NCBI GenBank assembly: GCA_030435675.1
Contig: CM059622.1
Span: 14,508,001-14,572,000, forward strand
DNA length: 64,000 nt
From: Steinernema hermaphroditum
Lineage: Eukaryota; Nematoda; Chromadorea; Rhabditida; Steinernematidae
Direction of reading: 5' to 3'
Shown: in pieces, positions 12,501 to 26,500 of the stretch
Position numbering within the stretch: position 1 is the stretch's first letter
Layout: the number at the start of each line of letters is the position of its first letter
The notes under the pieces: model-generated
Databases searched by the model: none
What the model was told of the DNA's origin: nothing
What the model saw: only the letters and a program-made list of their open reading frames with translations
Position numbers and translations under genes: made by a program

Positions 12501-15500
12501 GAGGAGTTGTTTCCAAAGCGCTACATTTTGCTATAGAAAGGAAAATCGTTGCCTTGTGAATTATGAAAACAAAGTGCGCTCGCTCCATTTGGTGACCCTC
12601 ATGAAATTAAGGGTTTTTAATTGTATTGGTGGCGGTCGGTTCTTTTGCTCTATCAGAAATGACTTAAATGAGCGGTCGCCAATGAGGTTCCTATTAGCCT
12701 GGAACATGAACACCAGGGAGGCAAAGTCCAGCCAAGACGGCCGCATTTCTATCGCAAATATTTCGGTGTGAAGTACAAGAACCAGTTTAGATCGTTGTGG
12801 AAAATATGAACTATGTGAAAATAAGTCGCACAAGTAAGAACACGAGGTTTCCCTATGGTTTTTTTTGTCTTCTTATATGCTTTTGGACCAGATCCCTCCC
12901 TTCGAAATAAATAAGACAGTGCTCCTAATAGATAGACTCAACAGGTCTATTGCCTGAAAGCGACCACTCTCCGATGAGGGGATCATTGGGACCGTAGACG
13001 AAGGCTATTTTCCGTTTATACAGGCTGACTCAAAAAGGGCAAAAGCCAAAAATAGACGGATGCCTAGAATGTCATTCCTGTGGTTATTGAAACCTGGAAA
13101 AAAAAGAAACGAAAAACGAAGGAAACCGACCGATCTCAACAGTCACAATCTATGAATGGTTTTCTAGGCTTCTGCCGGACTTCTGTCCAAAGCTAGACCA
13201 GTGATAGCGATCGAATCCGAATCTTGAGAGTCCGGGCTCGTTTTCAGACTCATCAGCATCTTTGCCCTAGGCTTCTTTCTAGATGTCCTTTTGGGGCCAT
13301 CCTGTATATATTTGGATTGTTCCTTCAACGATCATCTGTACAAGACTTGTTGCCACGCTGACATTATTATCAATTCAAGTCACAGGCTGAGTCTCTCAAT
13401 GTCAATTCATGTCACTTTCATGCTAACAGTTTTACCCTAGCTGAAATACTACTAATTGCCTGTCGCTGAGAACCAGATGAATGCTTCGTTCCCATCCCAA
13501 CAGCTTACCTGAGTGGCGAAGTACACAGAAGTGCCGAAACAGAAAGCGCAGATGAAGAAGGCGAGAAAGAAGCGAGGGACGCATCGCGACCATCTCTCAC
13601 CGAAGGCGTCTTCGAGGCTTGAAAGAACGTTCATGGCGAGCATATACTGAAATTGCTCTCATCGCATCTTTTACATCTCAAACACGGCTTACGAAGATAT
13701 TCAGAATAATCAAAGAACACATGAAGAGGGTTATTCCCGACCACGCTTTGAAGTCGGGCAAGTAGGACATGTAGGCGAGGAAGTGCCACATCTGGGACTC
13801 TCCCTTATCCATCAGTTGCATTGGGTTCAGTCCAGTTCTGTGACTGATGAATCCCACAAATGAGAGGATTGTGAGGAGCTGCAGGGCGCTGAGGGCCAGG
13901 TGCATGATTGTGATTATGAAGGAATCGCTGAATTACATGTTCACTTTCATCTTGGTGTATTACTGGCTCACCCAACGAGGTTATTCGACCTCTTATTGTA
14001 AGATCCAATGGTGATAAACGCGCCAAAGCCGATTCCAGTGGCCAAGATGGCCTGCTCCACGGCGATTTTCCAAACGTGGTAGTCAGCCAGGCGATTCCAA
14101 TCGGTGATCTCGTAGAACTTCACAAGGAAGCTGAAGTCTCCGTTGACGAGGAGCATCGCTCTGCCAAGAAGGAGCAGCAGGAGCACGAGAGAGGCGATGA
14201 ACGTGAAGCAGACGACTTTGCCTAGCCATCGGACTCCGAAGCATATTGCAAAGAAGACGAGGATCCAAACGGCGCCCTCCGCAGAGAGAATGTAGTACTG
14301 GATGTTGCCGAAGTAGTCGATGCTGCGACTCGGCTGCTCCAGAGTGACCATGAACTGGACAAGTGACGATTCACCGTAGATGGCGTTGAGTTTCGTGTGA
14401 GTGTCATGTGTGAAGTTTGCGATGGCGCCGGCCTCGCGGCATGGACGGCTCTGCAGTTCTGGGAAGTTCTTGCAGTGAAGCCAAGGAAGACCTACAAAAG
14501 AGAGGTCTTTTCTTATGGGAAATGAAAGATATCCGAGCTTCCATTAGTGTCTGTTAGTGTGTTCACCGTCGAAATTTGTCAATGCCACATACCCTCAATA
14601 AAAGGTCTTGAAATGAAGCAGCGGTCACATAATACTACTAATAGTTCTGCAACTGTTATGCCAGTTGATCCCTGAGCAGATATAAAAGCGAAAACAGTCA
14701 CATGTTTGGTCTTAAATGAGCGAACCGAAGTTAGTTCATTTTCGTGATCTTGATAGAAACCTTTCTGTCATAATGACATTGAAAAACATCATTGAAAAGT
14801 TTATGAGTACACCAGGCTTCGTATGACGGATAACCGCCTCATAACATGTGTTATTACATGTTTTTTAAAAAAGGCCACGACGCCTACTGCGGCCTTTTGA
14901 ATTGAGACACCGTATTCATCCAGTTCCTAACGGTAACGGTAATTGGTGGGTCATCGTTGTTCAAGGTATATGGCTCAGCGGTTCCCATGTCTGAACCGAT
15001 TGCTTTCGAACTGTCTGTGAGGCTCACTGGGAACATGTTTGAACGTTTGATTTGATTTGTAATCGGTCGGTTCAATGCCGGCCCGGGTACCAATTTTGTC
15101 TGGTGTCAGAAACCGACCGCTCCTATCAAAACCGACTGATCGAATTGGACCGTTTTTTTTGTACCAAATCCGCTTCGGGGGTCGTTTTTTCTATTATATT
15201 TTCAACAAAAACAGAAAAAAGAGCCCGGCCACATATTGGCAAAATGCAGATTTTCAGAAAATCACGAAAGATCATAAAAAAAAACAAGAATTTTGTAAAT
15301 CCTACGCCGGATTCGAAAGAACTTACATATCCAAAACACCCAATCAATTCACTTACGATCTATTTGGAAAAGTCAATAGTCATTCTTTACTATGAGCTTT
15401 CAGTTACGGCCACTGACGAAGATTACGTGGTCATTCGATCTTTTTTGGCGATTACAAATCATCTGTATCGTCAATAACCTTGCACATAGATATGGTATGC

Positions 15501-16131
15501 TCTTTGAGCTTTTCTGCAGAGCCCTCACAGTACCGTTCAATATTGAATTGGCGAATTGAAAACCGGTCTTTTCAAACATTCCCATACACCCTAGCAGATC
15601 GCACTGTGAGGTAAAAAAGCATCGTTGTTCTTAGTTTTGCAAATCATCCAAATCAACTTACCCGGTCTATCATCCAGTATCGTCCAGAAGAGGTGGAAAA
15701 TGTACAGGAACAACCAGCCCAGATATCTGGTCATATAAGCCATCACGGCTATAGAAAATAGAATTTGTGCTACTCCTACGCCTAAAAGGAAAACCATCAT
15801 TAGAGTCGATTGGGAGGCTCTTACCTCTAAATACTGGGCACATATTGTACAGAGCTTGAACGGGAGCGCGTCCCGTCAGCTGACCAACAGACAATTCAAG
15901 AATAATGATGGGTAAAACAATAACAAAGGCGGCAGCCGCGTAGGCGCTGAGGAAGGCGAGTCCTCCATTTTCGTAGGCTAACCGCGGCAGGTTGAGGAGA
16001 TTCGTCGTGGGGAATACATATGCAAAGGAGACAAGCAGAAAGTCGAATTTGAAAGACCACAGGTCTCTCCACTCTTCTACGATGAGCGAAGACATCTTCA
16101 TGTTACTCCAACTACGCTCTTCGTACCACAT
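9586..16131 (-). CDS. SLC6-family Na+/Cl- dependent neurotransmitter symporter (SNF type)
   Basis: Plasma-membrane symporter of the neurotransmitter:sodium symporter family, 12 predicted TM helices. Nine exons, all in frame (666 aa): 15825-16131, 15662-15781, 13972-14491, 13693-13927, 13509-13646, 10434-10643, 10195-10383, 9821-9999 and 9586-9688. Visible landmarks: WSFKFDFLLVSFAY (TM1), AYENGGLAFLSAY (TM2), MTRYLGWLFLYIFHLFW (TM3), LPWLHC and NFT (glycosylated loop 2), VWKIAVEQAILATGIGFG and GSYNKRSNN (TM6 to loop), and SSLEDAFGERW (TM8-9 region). TM11-12 is followed by a Cys/Lys-rich and Pro-rich cytosolic tail. TM1 lacks the canonical NVWRFP, reading NLLNLP instead, so transport chemistry is uncertain. 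The intron at 10644-13508 is 2.9 kb. The last junction uses a weak GTACAA donor. Substrate cannot be named; compare with the C. elegans snf orphans. Confidence 0.88.
10644..13508. other. 2.9-kb intron of the SLC6 gene
   Basis: No second gene was recognised inside. A GC-rich patch at about 12,240-12,490 and a repeat-like stretch at 13,140-13,310 (wording related to the repeat at 121-345) are the only structures noted. The size, far above the other introns, suggests inserted repeats or regulatory content. Confidence 0.45.
14990..15125 (+). mobile_element. SINE-like copy, family A
   Basis: Contains TGCTTTCGAACTGTCTGTGAGGCTCACTGGGAAC, then GGTCGGTTCAATGCCGG and CTGGTGTCAGAAACCGACCG. The first part resembles a pol III A box and GGTTCAATGCC a B box. 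It matches copies near 23.7-23.9 kb and 53.7 kb. It sits in an SLC6 intron. Confidence 0.6.
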
Positions 16132-19100
16132 CTTGGGTCGAGTCGTTTAAGCCTGAAAGTGATAGTGAATCGATAATGTTTTTCATTTTTTCAAAAATCT
16201 AAGAGAAAAGTAGAAAATGGCGACCAGAAGTCAATCAATCATCGAATAAAAAAAGCCGTGAAATTGGCCATCCAAACTGTAGATCAGGTTTTTCAGCATG
16301 CAAAGGAACGCGAGCGACGGTCGTATCAAAACTTTGACGTCTTTCGATGCGGGTGCGGGCATAAAAAGTGATCTTTCGTTTTGATTTGACATTCGATTCG
16401 AGTTGCGAGTTTATCTTACAGTAATGTGAAAAAGGGGGATACTTGTCGCGTTGAATTTATGAGCTGATCGTTGACAAGTGTGTGCGTTCACAGAGTAAAG
16501 AGATTTGTGGAGTTTTAGTCTTTTTGCTCAAGAACAGTTTGCTTATGATGGGCTCGGTTGTGGCTCGGTTGGATCCATTGATCGATCGGATCCACTCGTC
16601 CTCTGAGGTCCGTCCTGCGAATAAACTGAGTGACCGGTTGTTCCTAACCCTCGTTGTGGGCGTAATAATCGCTTGTAAACCCATATTGAATAGGGATCTC
16701 GGTTCACAAGACTCGTATTCCAACCAAATTTTTCAACACCTGCCTCCTAGAAGAACTAACGATTGCAAAATGTAGAAAAACAATAATTTAGCTTTTGATT
16801 CGTAATTATGGAATTGAAAAAGGATGGATTTCTGATCAGAAAGCATGTTCGTTTCGCTCTTTCTGATCACCATCTGATCATAATCATCGAATAGCCAACG
16901 GAACAGATCAACGAATTATGAAATGATCAACAATCTGCAACAATAGAAAGAAATTTGCAACTAGAACTCCGACAGTTGGTGATATCGAGTTCCGCAATAG
17001 GGGTGTCACTTGACTCAGGCTCGAGCCGGTTTCGAATTCTAATGTTGACTGTAATGGACTTGGTTAGTCTGTGAATTGATTGGAACGAAGTAACCAACTA
17101 CGACATTCTTGGCTTATATACAAAAGATATACGGTTATTGGAATGGTTTCTTTTAGAGGTATGCCTTCGTAATTGGTCAAAATAAAGACTTTCGAAGAGT
17201 CAAACCGATGAAACGAAGACTGACTTTCCTGGCCTTTTCTTCGTCCAATTTCACACTTCAAATGCTCTATGCTCTGGGCAGAAGATAGCTCTATCTGATT
17301 ACCAATGATATCGCCGCTGAAAAAGTGTATACAAAAGAAGTTGTCAAAAATTGGACCAAAACATTTTTTATTCATAAGCTCATTTATTCTACGACCATGT
17401 GATTTTCAGCTGAGCTCAATCAATCAGGTGAGCTCGGGCTGCTACTTCAAACGGTGTGTGTTCTGGGAGCAAACAGTAATATACGAAAACGGACTCAATA
17501 AATTTCAGCCGATTCAAGTTGCACTACGAGCAAATTTTGCACACAAAAAAGGAACTACGGCGCCAGACAGTCACTCGATTAATACTTCACACTTCCCATT
17601 GAATAGACCACTTAAGAAATCAATATCTTTTGAAAAAAGCACGCAAACGACGACCGTCTCGACAAGTAGCCAAACACACGGACAGCGAGAGTTTCAAATG
17701 TTTACCTGGACAGTGAAGCGAACAGTTCGGGCGGCGATTATCAAATCGATCCATTAAAGTGATCGCCGATGGGCAAATGGAGCTGAGTGGACTGATATGC
17801 GGCGGCTTTTTGTTCGTTTAATAGATCAGCAAAAAGGTTTCGAATACCCTGAAATCACGTATATATAAAGCATAAAGAACGCACATAGTTTGTTTAAGAG
17901 TTGAACCATCATGTGTGGTCAGAATGAATCATTTAATTTCGTGACTTTTTTCAAATCGATCGGAACGCGAAGTGTGACACAGTGATGGGTGGTGGGGAGG
18001 AGAAAATTAAATCGATTTGTTTAGTGTGGGCATCATCGGAGTCGCGATCGCAAAACATAAAATCACCGTCGCCTCGACTTCTTATCGCATCTTCTTCTAC
18101 TTCGGTTTCGCCTCAAGCGCGCTGCCGCGCATTACAGCGACGAAGGGGGCGAAGGTGACAGAGGAGAGGGGGGATGACCGATTGCGCGAAACTCTGCGGT
18201 TGTATAATTGTGACGGCGACAGTGACACCGCTGCGCGAAAACGAATAATTCAGTTAGTGAGATTTATGGGAACGAGGCGATTAAACGTTTTTGGCGTCAC
18301 TCTAATGAATTAATGAGTAAATCGGTTTAGTGGCGACCGGGTTTGACGCGACAGTGCAAACGCGGATGGGAAATGGAATTTTTAAAAGGTTTTTGAGAGA
18401 GTCGCACAATGGTCAATGGTGGGAATTGTATAGTCCGCTTTTTGTGGACTGCCTAGGACGAGCTGGCACATACCCAAGGGGAGTGTATTCCTGATATTAT
18501 TCACTCAGAAATCGTGCTACGAACGCATAGCGTAGCATAACAGCATTACAGCTGGTTTGTGAAAGGGGCTCGCTAAAAATTAAAAAAGGATCGTGTCAAA
18601 TAAACATACATGAAGGCTACAAAACTCTTACGTATAAACGGAGAACCGACGCTCTGTGTGAGGAAAATTGGGAAACCAGAGGTACCTAACCTAACCAAAT
18701 GAAAGACAATCGCAGTGAGCCACAGAAGCACTTCGATCGCTCCAGTCACACTATTTCTCTGTAGACAATAGGCCTTGCGTTTCTTTGCATTTTTTTGAGT
18801 CACTTTTAGTTTATTTTGTGAGCACCCGATGGCTATGGTGTCGTGCATGAATCTGTGGTGTGTATACCACCGGTAGGCTACTGGCGTTTTGCTACCCTCA
18901 GAACTACTTAGCCTCAGAACTACTTAGTGATGCAGATCGAGTCCGAAATCAAAACGAGTCCACGTCTCGGATCCGCCTCTGCTTGGCCCTTAGCACCCTC
19001 ATTTCACCATCTTGTAAAAGACGAGAATCTGAGAATCAAGAATCTACACAACAAGAAATAACTTTGATAGAAATACTTCAGTCTGAGTTAAAATTCAATA

Positions 19101-20448
19101 GATAATCGCAAAATAGGTGGCATTGACTCGTGCATCTGGATCATTCCAGAGTGATGTCGACGAGGATTACGCCCTTATTTATATGTGGAAAATGCCGAGT
19201 CTAGACAGGGAAGCTACGCAAATATAGAAAACCCGTCTAGACGAGTGGCAGTCCAACATTGTTAGACATAACAGCGTGCAAAAGACAGCCCGCCTAGATA
19301 CGTAAATAGAAATGGTGGACAATCAGCCGTTGAGTGGTTCAACCGATCCGTCAGCCGTCATTCACGCTGACGCGGAGAGACGGTAGCCTACCGTTGGCGT
19401 CAGAACGGTTTAAGGTCGCTGAATCACCGAAAACTCCACTGAGTTACTAATAGATGTTAGTTGACAGTATGACGCAGATTTTGCAGACAGAACGACGTGT
19501 AACAACACGAGTACAGTGCTCAAGATACCCCACTGAATTACTAGTAGATGTTAGCTAAGACGACGACAACACCGAAAATAAAAGACAATTTTGTAGTAGG
19601 TCAACCACTGGAAAGACGCGACTTCATGAGTTGAGTTGACGCACGAATGACTCACTGAAGAGACATTCCCGTTCGATGAGAGTAAACTGATTTCATTCTC
19701 TGACATGAGGTGACGAATCCAGTTTTGAAAATGCATATTTCCAAGTGGTTAATCACAAATTAACAAACGTGAGGAAACACAATATGTAATAGAACATCTG
19801 GCGATCGAGGTTCGCAGAGATCAAATCGAACTCTTAGAGAACATCCAATAGAGCTCTTTAAGAGCTCGTTTGATGTCCATTCGGCTCAAACATTCACCGA
19901 TTTTTTACTTTGCACAAAAACGAGCACGAGGGAAATGGGCCAATTTCTTTAACTATCCTTTTTACGAGCGTTCATTGGATGTAATCTGTTCCTAAGTAGC
20001 TGTGGCGCGATAATAGGGCAAGCATGAGGAAGGGGAACCCCCACGCAATCGTGTTCACAAATAGACGCGTCCCGATGGAAGTGGCTTTGTTCACTTGAGG
20101 CGAAAACAAAAAACTTCTCGAAAGGGTAAGGTGATTAACGCGCGAGGAACTCTTGCGATTCTGGTTGAGTCAGGCGCTGACTCACGATTTAAGGGCGAAG
20201 TTGGTTCCACCCGGAAAGGTTGTGATGGTGACCTGGGAAACAGTCATAAAAAGAAGTCGTTTCAAGCAAAAGCTAATGCGTCTGGTCGCCTTGAAAGTGC
20301 ATCTTGGCAAATGGCTAACGGATATCTCGAAGACGCTTAAGTTTCAGGTTACATAGAGGTCGTATACAAGGCTGTTTAGGTCAAGAGAAATCTCACGAAG
20401 GCGTGAATAGGCCATCTATATCAACTGCTGAATGAATGAGTGAACGAA
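16132..20448. other. Gene-poor region upstream of the SLC6 gene
   Basis: No exon recognised. It contains a GC-rich segment at about 18,020-18,330 and a stretch at 19,330-19,440 with CGCTGA(C/T)GCGGAGAGACGGTAG, which recurs at 48,160-48,180 and so marks a dispersed repeat. The proximal part (16,132-16,500) would be the SLC6 promoter. Confidence 0.4.
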
Positions 20449-20521
20449 GCCTCGATAGCGCAGTAGGCAGCGCGTCAGTCTCATAATCTGAAGGTCGTGA
20501 GTTCGATCCTCACTCGGGGCA
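20449..20521 (+). tRNA. tRNA-Met(CAT), elongator type
   Basis: A 73-nt cloverleaf. The acceptor stem GCCTCGA pairs with TCGGGGC followed by discriminator A. The anticodon loop in CAGTCTCATAATCTG carries CAT, and the T arm GTGAGTTCGATCCTCAC is perfect. No intron. Identical to the copies at 27.4 and 27.8 kb. Confidence 0.95.
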
Positions 20522-23500
20522 ATGTTTTTCCTACATATAAGTGTAATTCTTCAGCCTTCTGTTAGTGTCTCTTTTGAGTCATTTGGTGAGCAATTCAAAT
20601 AAATACACGGCTTTCTTATTGAAAAATTAAACAAGAAAGAAGGAACTACTAATTACCGATTTTCTTAATGATTGCAGAGATGTTTACATAAGAGTTATTA
20701 ATAGAGTAAAGACACGAGGAACATCCACAGCGGCCATCTTCACAAAAGCAAACAGTGCTGCTCTTCAAGAAGTAGCGACGAACGCCGACGTCGTTTTCGT
20801 GCAGAAAACGCAACAATGTCGGTTGTTTATGTTGGCGTTATGCGGCGGATTTCCGCACCCACCGAAGACCACATAAAAGAGGAGCGATAGTAAGCAATCG
20901 TGTCCTACAAGTTGCGAACATTTCACTTAAGGAACACCCAATCAAGGCGTTCTAATCCCCTAATTAACGAAGATGATATCTTCAATAAACACCAGAAGCA
21001 TAAGTGTCGAAACGATACCCTAACACCATTCGTCACTCAGCGATGCGACGAAGTATCTACTACTTAACGTATCACTTTCCCAGCTGCATCGCACAACAGA
21101 GCCGCTCAGAGAGGATTAGGGGCATGCATAAACAATAAACAGAACAAGGGGAGCCGTGAGGGCCGGGGGGTTAAACGTTTTTGCCTTGCAAAATTCGGCG
21201 CGGACAACTGGCGCAAAAAGCATTGCGGACAGCACGTCCGGTGATCGGCCGGTAGCGATAAATCAGATGCAGCTGGTCTCTGCCGGCGGGTTCTAATCGG
21301 CGCCGTCGTCACCGCGCCTAACCGGCCTGTCGCCTTCTATCGGGCAAAAAAAGTTGCGCCGCAATTAGCGCGGCGCCCTCCAGAGTCCGGGGAGGCGATG
21401 AAGATGAGGATGAAGAAGAAGCGCCGGGTTGGCGCAGGGCAAAGGAGGGCAGTGACGATGAATAATAAATGAGAAAGGGAAATGCGCGGCGTTGACAGAG
21501 TGAAACATCTTGTCACTGCGAGGAGGAGAAGTCTTCAAGTGGCGGCGAGCTGTTTGCTTGCCGGCTGCCAGCCTCGCGGCCGCCTTGAAAGCGAAGACGC
21601 CGATGATGAGCGAATAAAATAACGAAGCGACAGCGACGAACACCCAAAGAGTCGCGCGGCTCATGAAAGGAGACCAAGGCAGAGACACGCGAAAAACAAA
21701 CGGATTTAGCGCGAGTTTCAGATTGGATTCGACGTTGTTGCGTGTGTGGGTTTGTTTGGAGGGGAGCGGAGACGAGATAATGAGATTTGCGAAGGGAGAC
21801 AATCCGGTGGACGAAAGTGTTGAAGAACGTTATTCCGCCATTTATCAAAAGAGCGAAATTCTCAGATTTTTTTACAGAAACTGACTGATAGTAATAGATA
21901 AATGTTTCTAGGAACATTGAAGTAAGGACGCTCGAAAATTTAATCTATTTCAGGTCGAAAAAAACGAAACTGACAATGGGAATCGCAGTGAAACACAACG
22001 TGATCTACTAAGCTTTATGTTGAGATTTTCGTTCAAGGTAGTGGAAAACCACATGGATTTTGTACCTAACAAACAAAAAAAGGAGAGAAATTAGGAACAG
22101 ATTTGCTTTTATTATACCCATCAATGTATATGTTAATTGTGTCGGTATCCATGTTTGATTCCAAATGAGCCTTCCAAAAAAAGGTTATTTATTCCTTCGA
22201 AAGCTCAATTATCATAACCGACAAATGGTGTATTCATCACAATAAAGAATGCATAATTATTATGTTTTTGAAGAGACGGCGGTGATGCTATGATGTACTA
22301 CGTGAAAACGTACTTAGTGATGCAATACCTTTCCGTTACCAGCTAAAGTTTGGCAGTTCGGGTACCCAAAAGTTCGAACTTGGACTGGATTCGAACCCAA
22401 AACGAAATGTTTCACTCACACAACCCGAGCTAGAATAGACACAGCTTTTAGCACTCTTTCGCACTCCTTTCATACTGGAGCAAGATTAGAGAGTCGATCA
22501 GAGAAACACAATTTACGTTCGGGGTTTTCAGGTTTTCACAAAGGCGATTAGCTATCGTTGAGTCTAGAACAGCAAAAAGGCGCACGGATATTATAATTGC
22601 TATTACTGTCCAGACACGTACTAATCTCTAGGCATATGTCTTAACCCGGAGCCTAAGACGTATAGAAAGTAAGTATATGGTTGAGTTCACCCACCCGTCA
22701 AGTTATCTCATCATAAATTGCATTGGAATGAAAAGGAATGGATTAGATTTGGATAGAGCTGTCGATTCATCGAAACTATTCTTTGCTTCCCTGTTTACGA
22801 GTGTTTTCGTCGTCTCTTTCAACACGACAATTCGCGAGAGATGAACAAACAACACACATAATGCTCGCAATCAGTCAACAACGTGCCGGATGCAAAACGA
22901 CCGATGTTGTGACATGTTCCGAAGGGAGCTTGTGGTGAACGAGAGAAACGACGAGTAAACAACAAAGGGACGAAGCTCGGATTTCAATCAACTACTTTTC
23001 CCTACCGATACGTCTTTTTGTATAATTGGCCAAACTCTAAATAAACGCAAGTTTTGAGGAGAGCCATTACAGATCTTTTGCACAAGATGACTTTTAGGAT
23101 GCAAACGAGTTCTGCTAATGGAACAAACCGATGTTCCACAACGGGACGACGGAAAAAGTTAATTGAACGCAAATCGACCTTGACAAGCATTTAATGCATT
23201 TTTAATTACGCGGAGTTCCATGTGATGTACGTCTCTTAGAGGTCTCGTCTCTAAAATGAATGTTTCGGCCTTTCAAACTTCTGGCTCGTACTCTATTCCT
23301 TTTCTCCTTGATAAAAGAAACAGATTCACGGGCAGACATTACAGTAAAATATTGGAATTTTGTCGATGACTAAGCCGCTAGAAGTTATCCAAAGAGAAGA
23401 GTTACACATCTATCAGTGTAAGACCTTCCATCAAAAGGGGTCAAACAAACAACGCGAAGATTCAATTACAGAATTAAAACACTCAGGAATTGATGCCATC

Positions 23501-26500
23501 AAGAATTGGACAGTGACAGTGAAAAGCGATGTCTTTTTCTTGCGTTTTATTGTGTTTTTTTGTGACATGTTCAGATTCTTTATTTTTTTTGTAAATAAGT
23601 AAGTGAGTTCCCGTCTGCACGGGAGCAGTCGTGTTTGACCATTTGAGTAACGGTCGGTTTAAAAAAAATACAGAAAACTGAGACTGATTCCGGCGTTGAA
23701 CCGACCCGGCCCACTACGAATCACAAGCGTTCGCAATGAGTCACACAGACACTTCAGAAGCAATCTATTCAGTGCCATTAGTATGTCTCTGGGAATGGTA
23801 GGCCTTGCGTTTCGGTGCAGTTTCTTGGTCACTTTAGCCTCTTCTGTGGGCACCATTCTTGGCGACCGGATTCGGCCCATTAAGACATGCTCGCAATTAG
23901 CCACACCTCAAATAGACCGGTTCACTGTTCAAGATTGACAGTCCATCCAGTGTGGGTTAGACCGAAATAAAAACGCATTCTATGAACGGCAAGCTCCCTG
24001 CAAAGCTATTGGTGTGTCCATCCGAAAGGTCGGCACAGATTTTGGGTGTATAGTCTACGACCGCTCCTCAAATGGTTGACCTCGACTGCTCCCGTGCAGA
24101 CGGCAACAAGGACAGAAATCAACTACTCACTTGTTTACCAAAAAATGAAGAAACTGTTCAAATCAATTGTTTCTTTACTAGTGGTGCATTGCCGTCCGTA
24201 AACCGCCTAGAACTTGAGCGCTTAGAAGGCGCGATGTTGCACAAAGCCACGTTATTATATTTATCCAAAAGATGAACTAAAAAGGTGAAGTAACAACAAG
24301 GGACAAGTAATCTCCTACGAAATGAAAGCTCGATGGAATATCAAGATCATATCTCATTTGAACCCCCACTTGAACTTTTTTTGCGGGCAAACATCAACTC
24401 GCTTCTCAATCATTAAATTTCAAGAACCTTGTTTTTAGACTCTTGTCAGTTAAGCTATTTGTCCTGATCATCGATCTTTGCAGCGTTCAAAACAACAAGG
24501 CCATCGGCAACAACACTTTCAGTGAAATTGAAAATTCTGCTCAAAAAGCAAACAAAGACGCTCCCAAAAGGCACCTCTCAACGCCGCGATTACGCCAAAA
24601 CGTTAATAAGGAAAAGTGAGCGACTGTGGTGGCGAGTGGGCGAAAGGTTGTTTACGTCGGCGCGCGACGCGGTGCTGTTTTGAAAACAATCCGACGCGAC
24701 GTCAACGTTTGGCAGCCTCAAAAGGGCACCGAACGCCGACGGAACAACGTGAACATAAACAGCGGCCGAGTGATTGCGGCTCGACCGATCGGGCACTTTC
24801 CTGCCCGCGCTGTTTTCGATTTTGATGCGATGGGAATTGGAAGTGAAGGGTGTCAGGGGGAATCACGTCTCAAGCGCAAAAAGTGGTGAGAATCGGGATT
24901 TTATGCAGACGTTGGCCGTGATACTGTAGATATCCGCGATCTCCCATAATTAACTTTGGGGTTCTAGGTAGTTATATGCGAGCTTAATACAGTCAATAAG
25001 TCTTATCGGTAGTCACTGGAGTCACCCTTATCGGAGTCATATAAAAACCGACCAGCTTCCCTTTCATATTTCCCCTTATCACAACAATCCATCCATCAGC
25101 GCGGCCACAAAACACGCAATAAACAGCTTCCAAAACACAATACGATGCAGCTGCCAGTAAACGGAGACGTGTGCGACTTTGCACAGCAGGCAATTCTCGG
25201 TTCCAAGTCATTCGCAGCACATCTGTTCTCGCCACGCTGTATCGCCGCGATTCGATATTATTTGGTAGTTGAGAAAGTAAACAGTAGATGCAACGCATAT
25301 GAGTGTGACTCGGCTAGGGCGACGGGCAAACAAGCACGAGGGTCACAGTTTAAAGTGGCAGGCTGTTTTGAAGGGGCTGGAATGTGGGGTGCGTGAGCTG
25401 AACGTGTTGGAGTAAGTGGGTGGGAATAGGGCATGAGATGTAAAATGCATGCTAATGAGCACGCGTTGGAATATTAGGTCTGTGGAAGTTGTAAATTTTT
25501 AGACATCCACAGAACATTCCAATGAAAATGATTGTGTACAAGTGTCAAACAACAGCATAAGAAACGAAATTTAGGTACTTGTTTTATATCGAGATCTATT
25601 GGGCTAAAAACGGTGGTATCCTTCCTCAATTGACAACCGAAAGCTGTGATCTTAAATGAGCTCCCTGAATACCGTCCCTAGAGATCCCCGACCGAAATCC
25701 GCATCGTAAACGGCTAGGGGTTAGCTGCCGAACCAACCTAATTCCATTCCCATATAATGTCAAAGTGAGATGATGTCCTAAGGAGATAAAAAAAAACACT
25801 TAAGTCTTCTTTTAAATGGAAAAATTCCGAAGAGTGGCAGATAAGGGAGGATTGTATCAGGTAGAGGCTACCATACCCGTACACGCAAGTACTGTAAGAG
25901 TTGGATTGCAGAAATCGGTAATATGGACCAAACCAAAGGACAAACCCGTTCCAGGACAACGCTTAATGCTCAAGTTAACCTATCTTCACTTTCCAACGGG
26001 ATGTTGTTGTTCAATGAGCAAACAGCACTCATATGTGACCCTCTAGCTCCACATCTTGAACTTGTTTTAGTGGTAATAACGTCGTCTGAAGGACAGTTAA
26101 GTTCTCATTATAACCCATCGCAGTCAATTTCATGTTCTAAGGAATGCTCAAATTTCTTAAAACAAACATAACACTTTCTGCTGAGGAGATACCAGTATTT
26201 GAAAACTGTTCTTCTAGTGCTTCCTACAAAGATTCAGAGTGAATCGATCGGGTAAAAGCAGTCAAGTGGATTACAGTAAGTGGCGTGTTTTTGTCCTCTA
26301 ACATAAGAAAATGACATGAGTTGAATGGACTTCATCAAAGGGCATTCTTCCTAAATTCCTTCTGTAACATTATTAAAGTGCAACCCCCGCCCGAGGGTCT
26401 AAAGAGGTTTTCCCCGATGCGCAGTGTTTTTGAGTGTTTGGAACTACTTGGGGTTAGACAGGTAGTGTTAGAAACGGTGTTTAAGAACGAACTCTGCAGC

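Noticed and set aside
20095..20356. Overlapping basic open frames on the plus strand
   Set aside because: Two competing frames of similar length, no splice support and no recognised domain.
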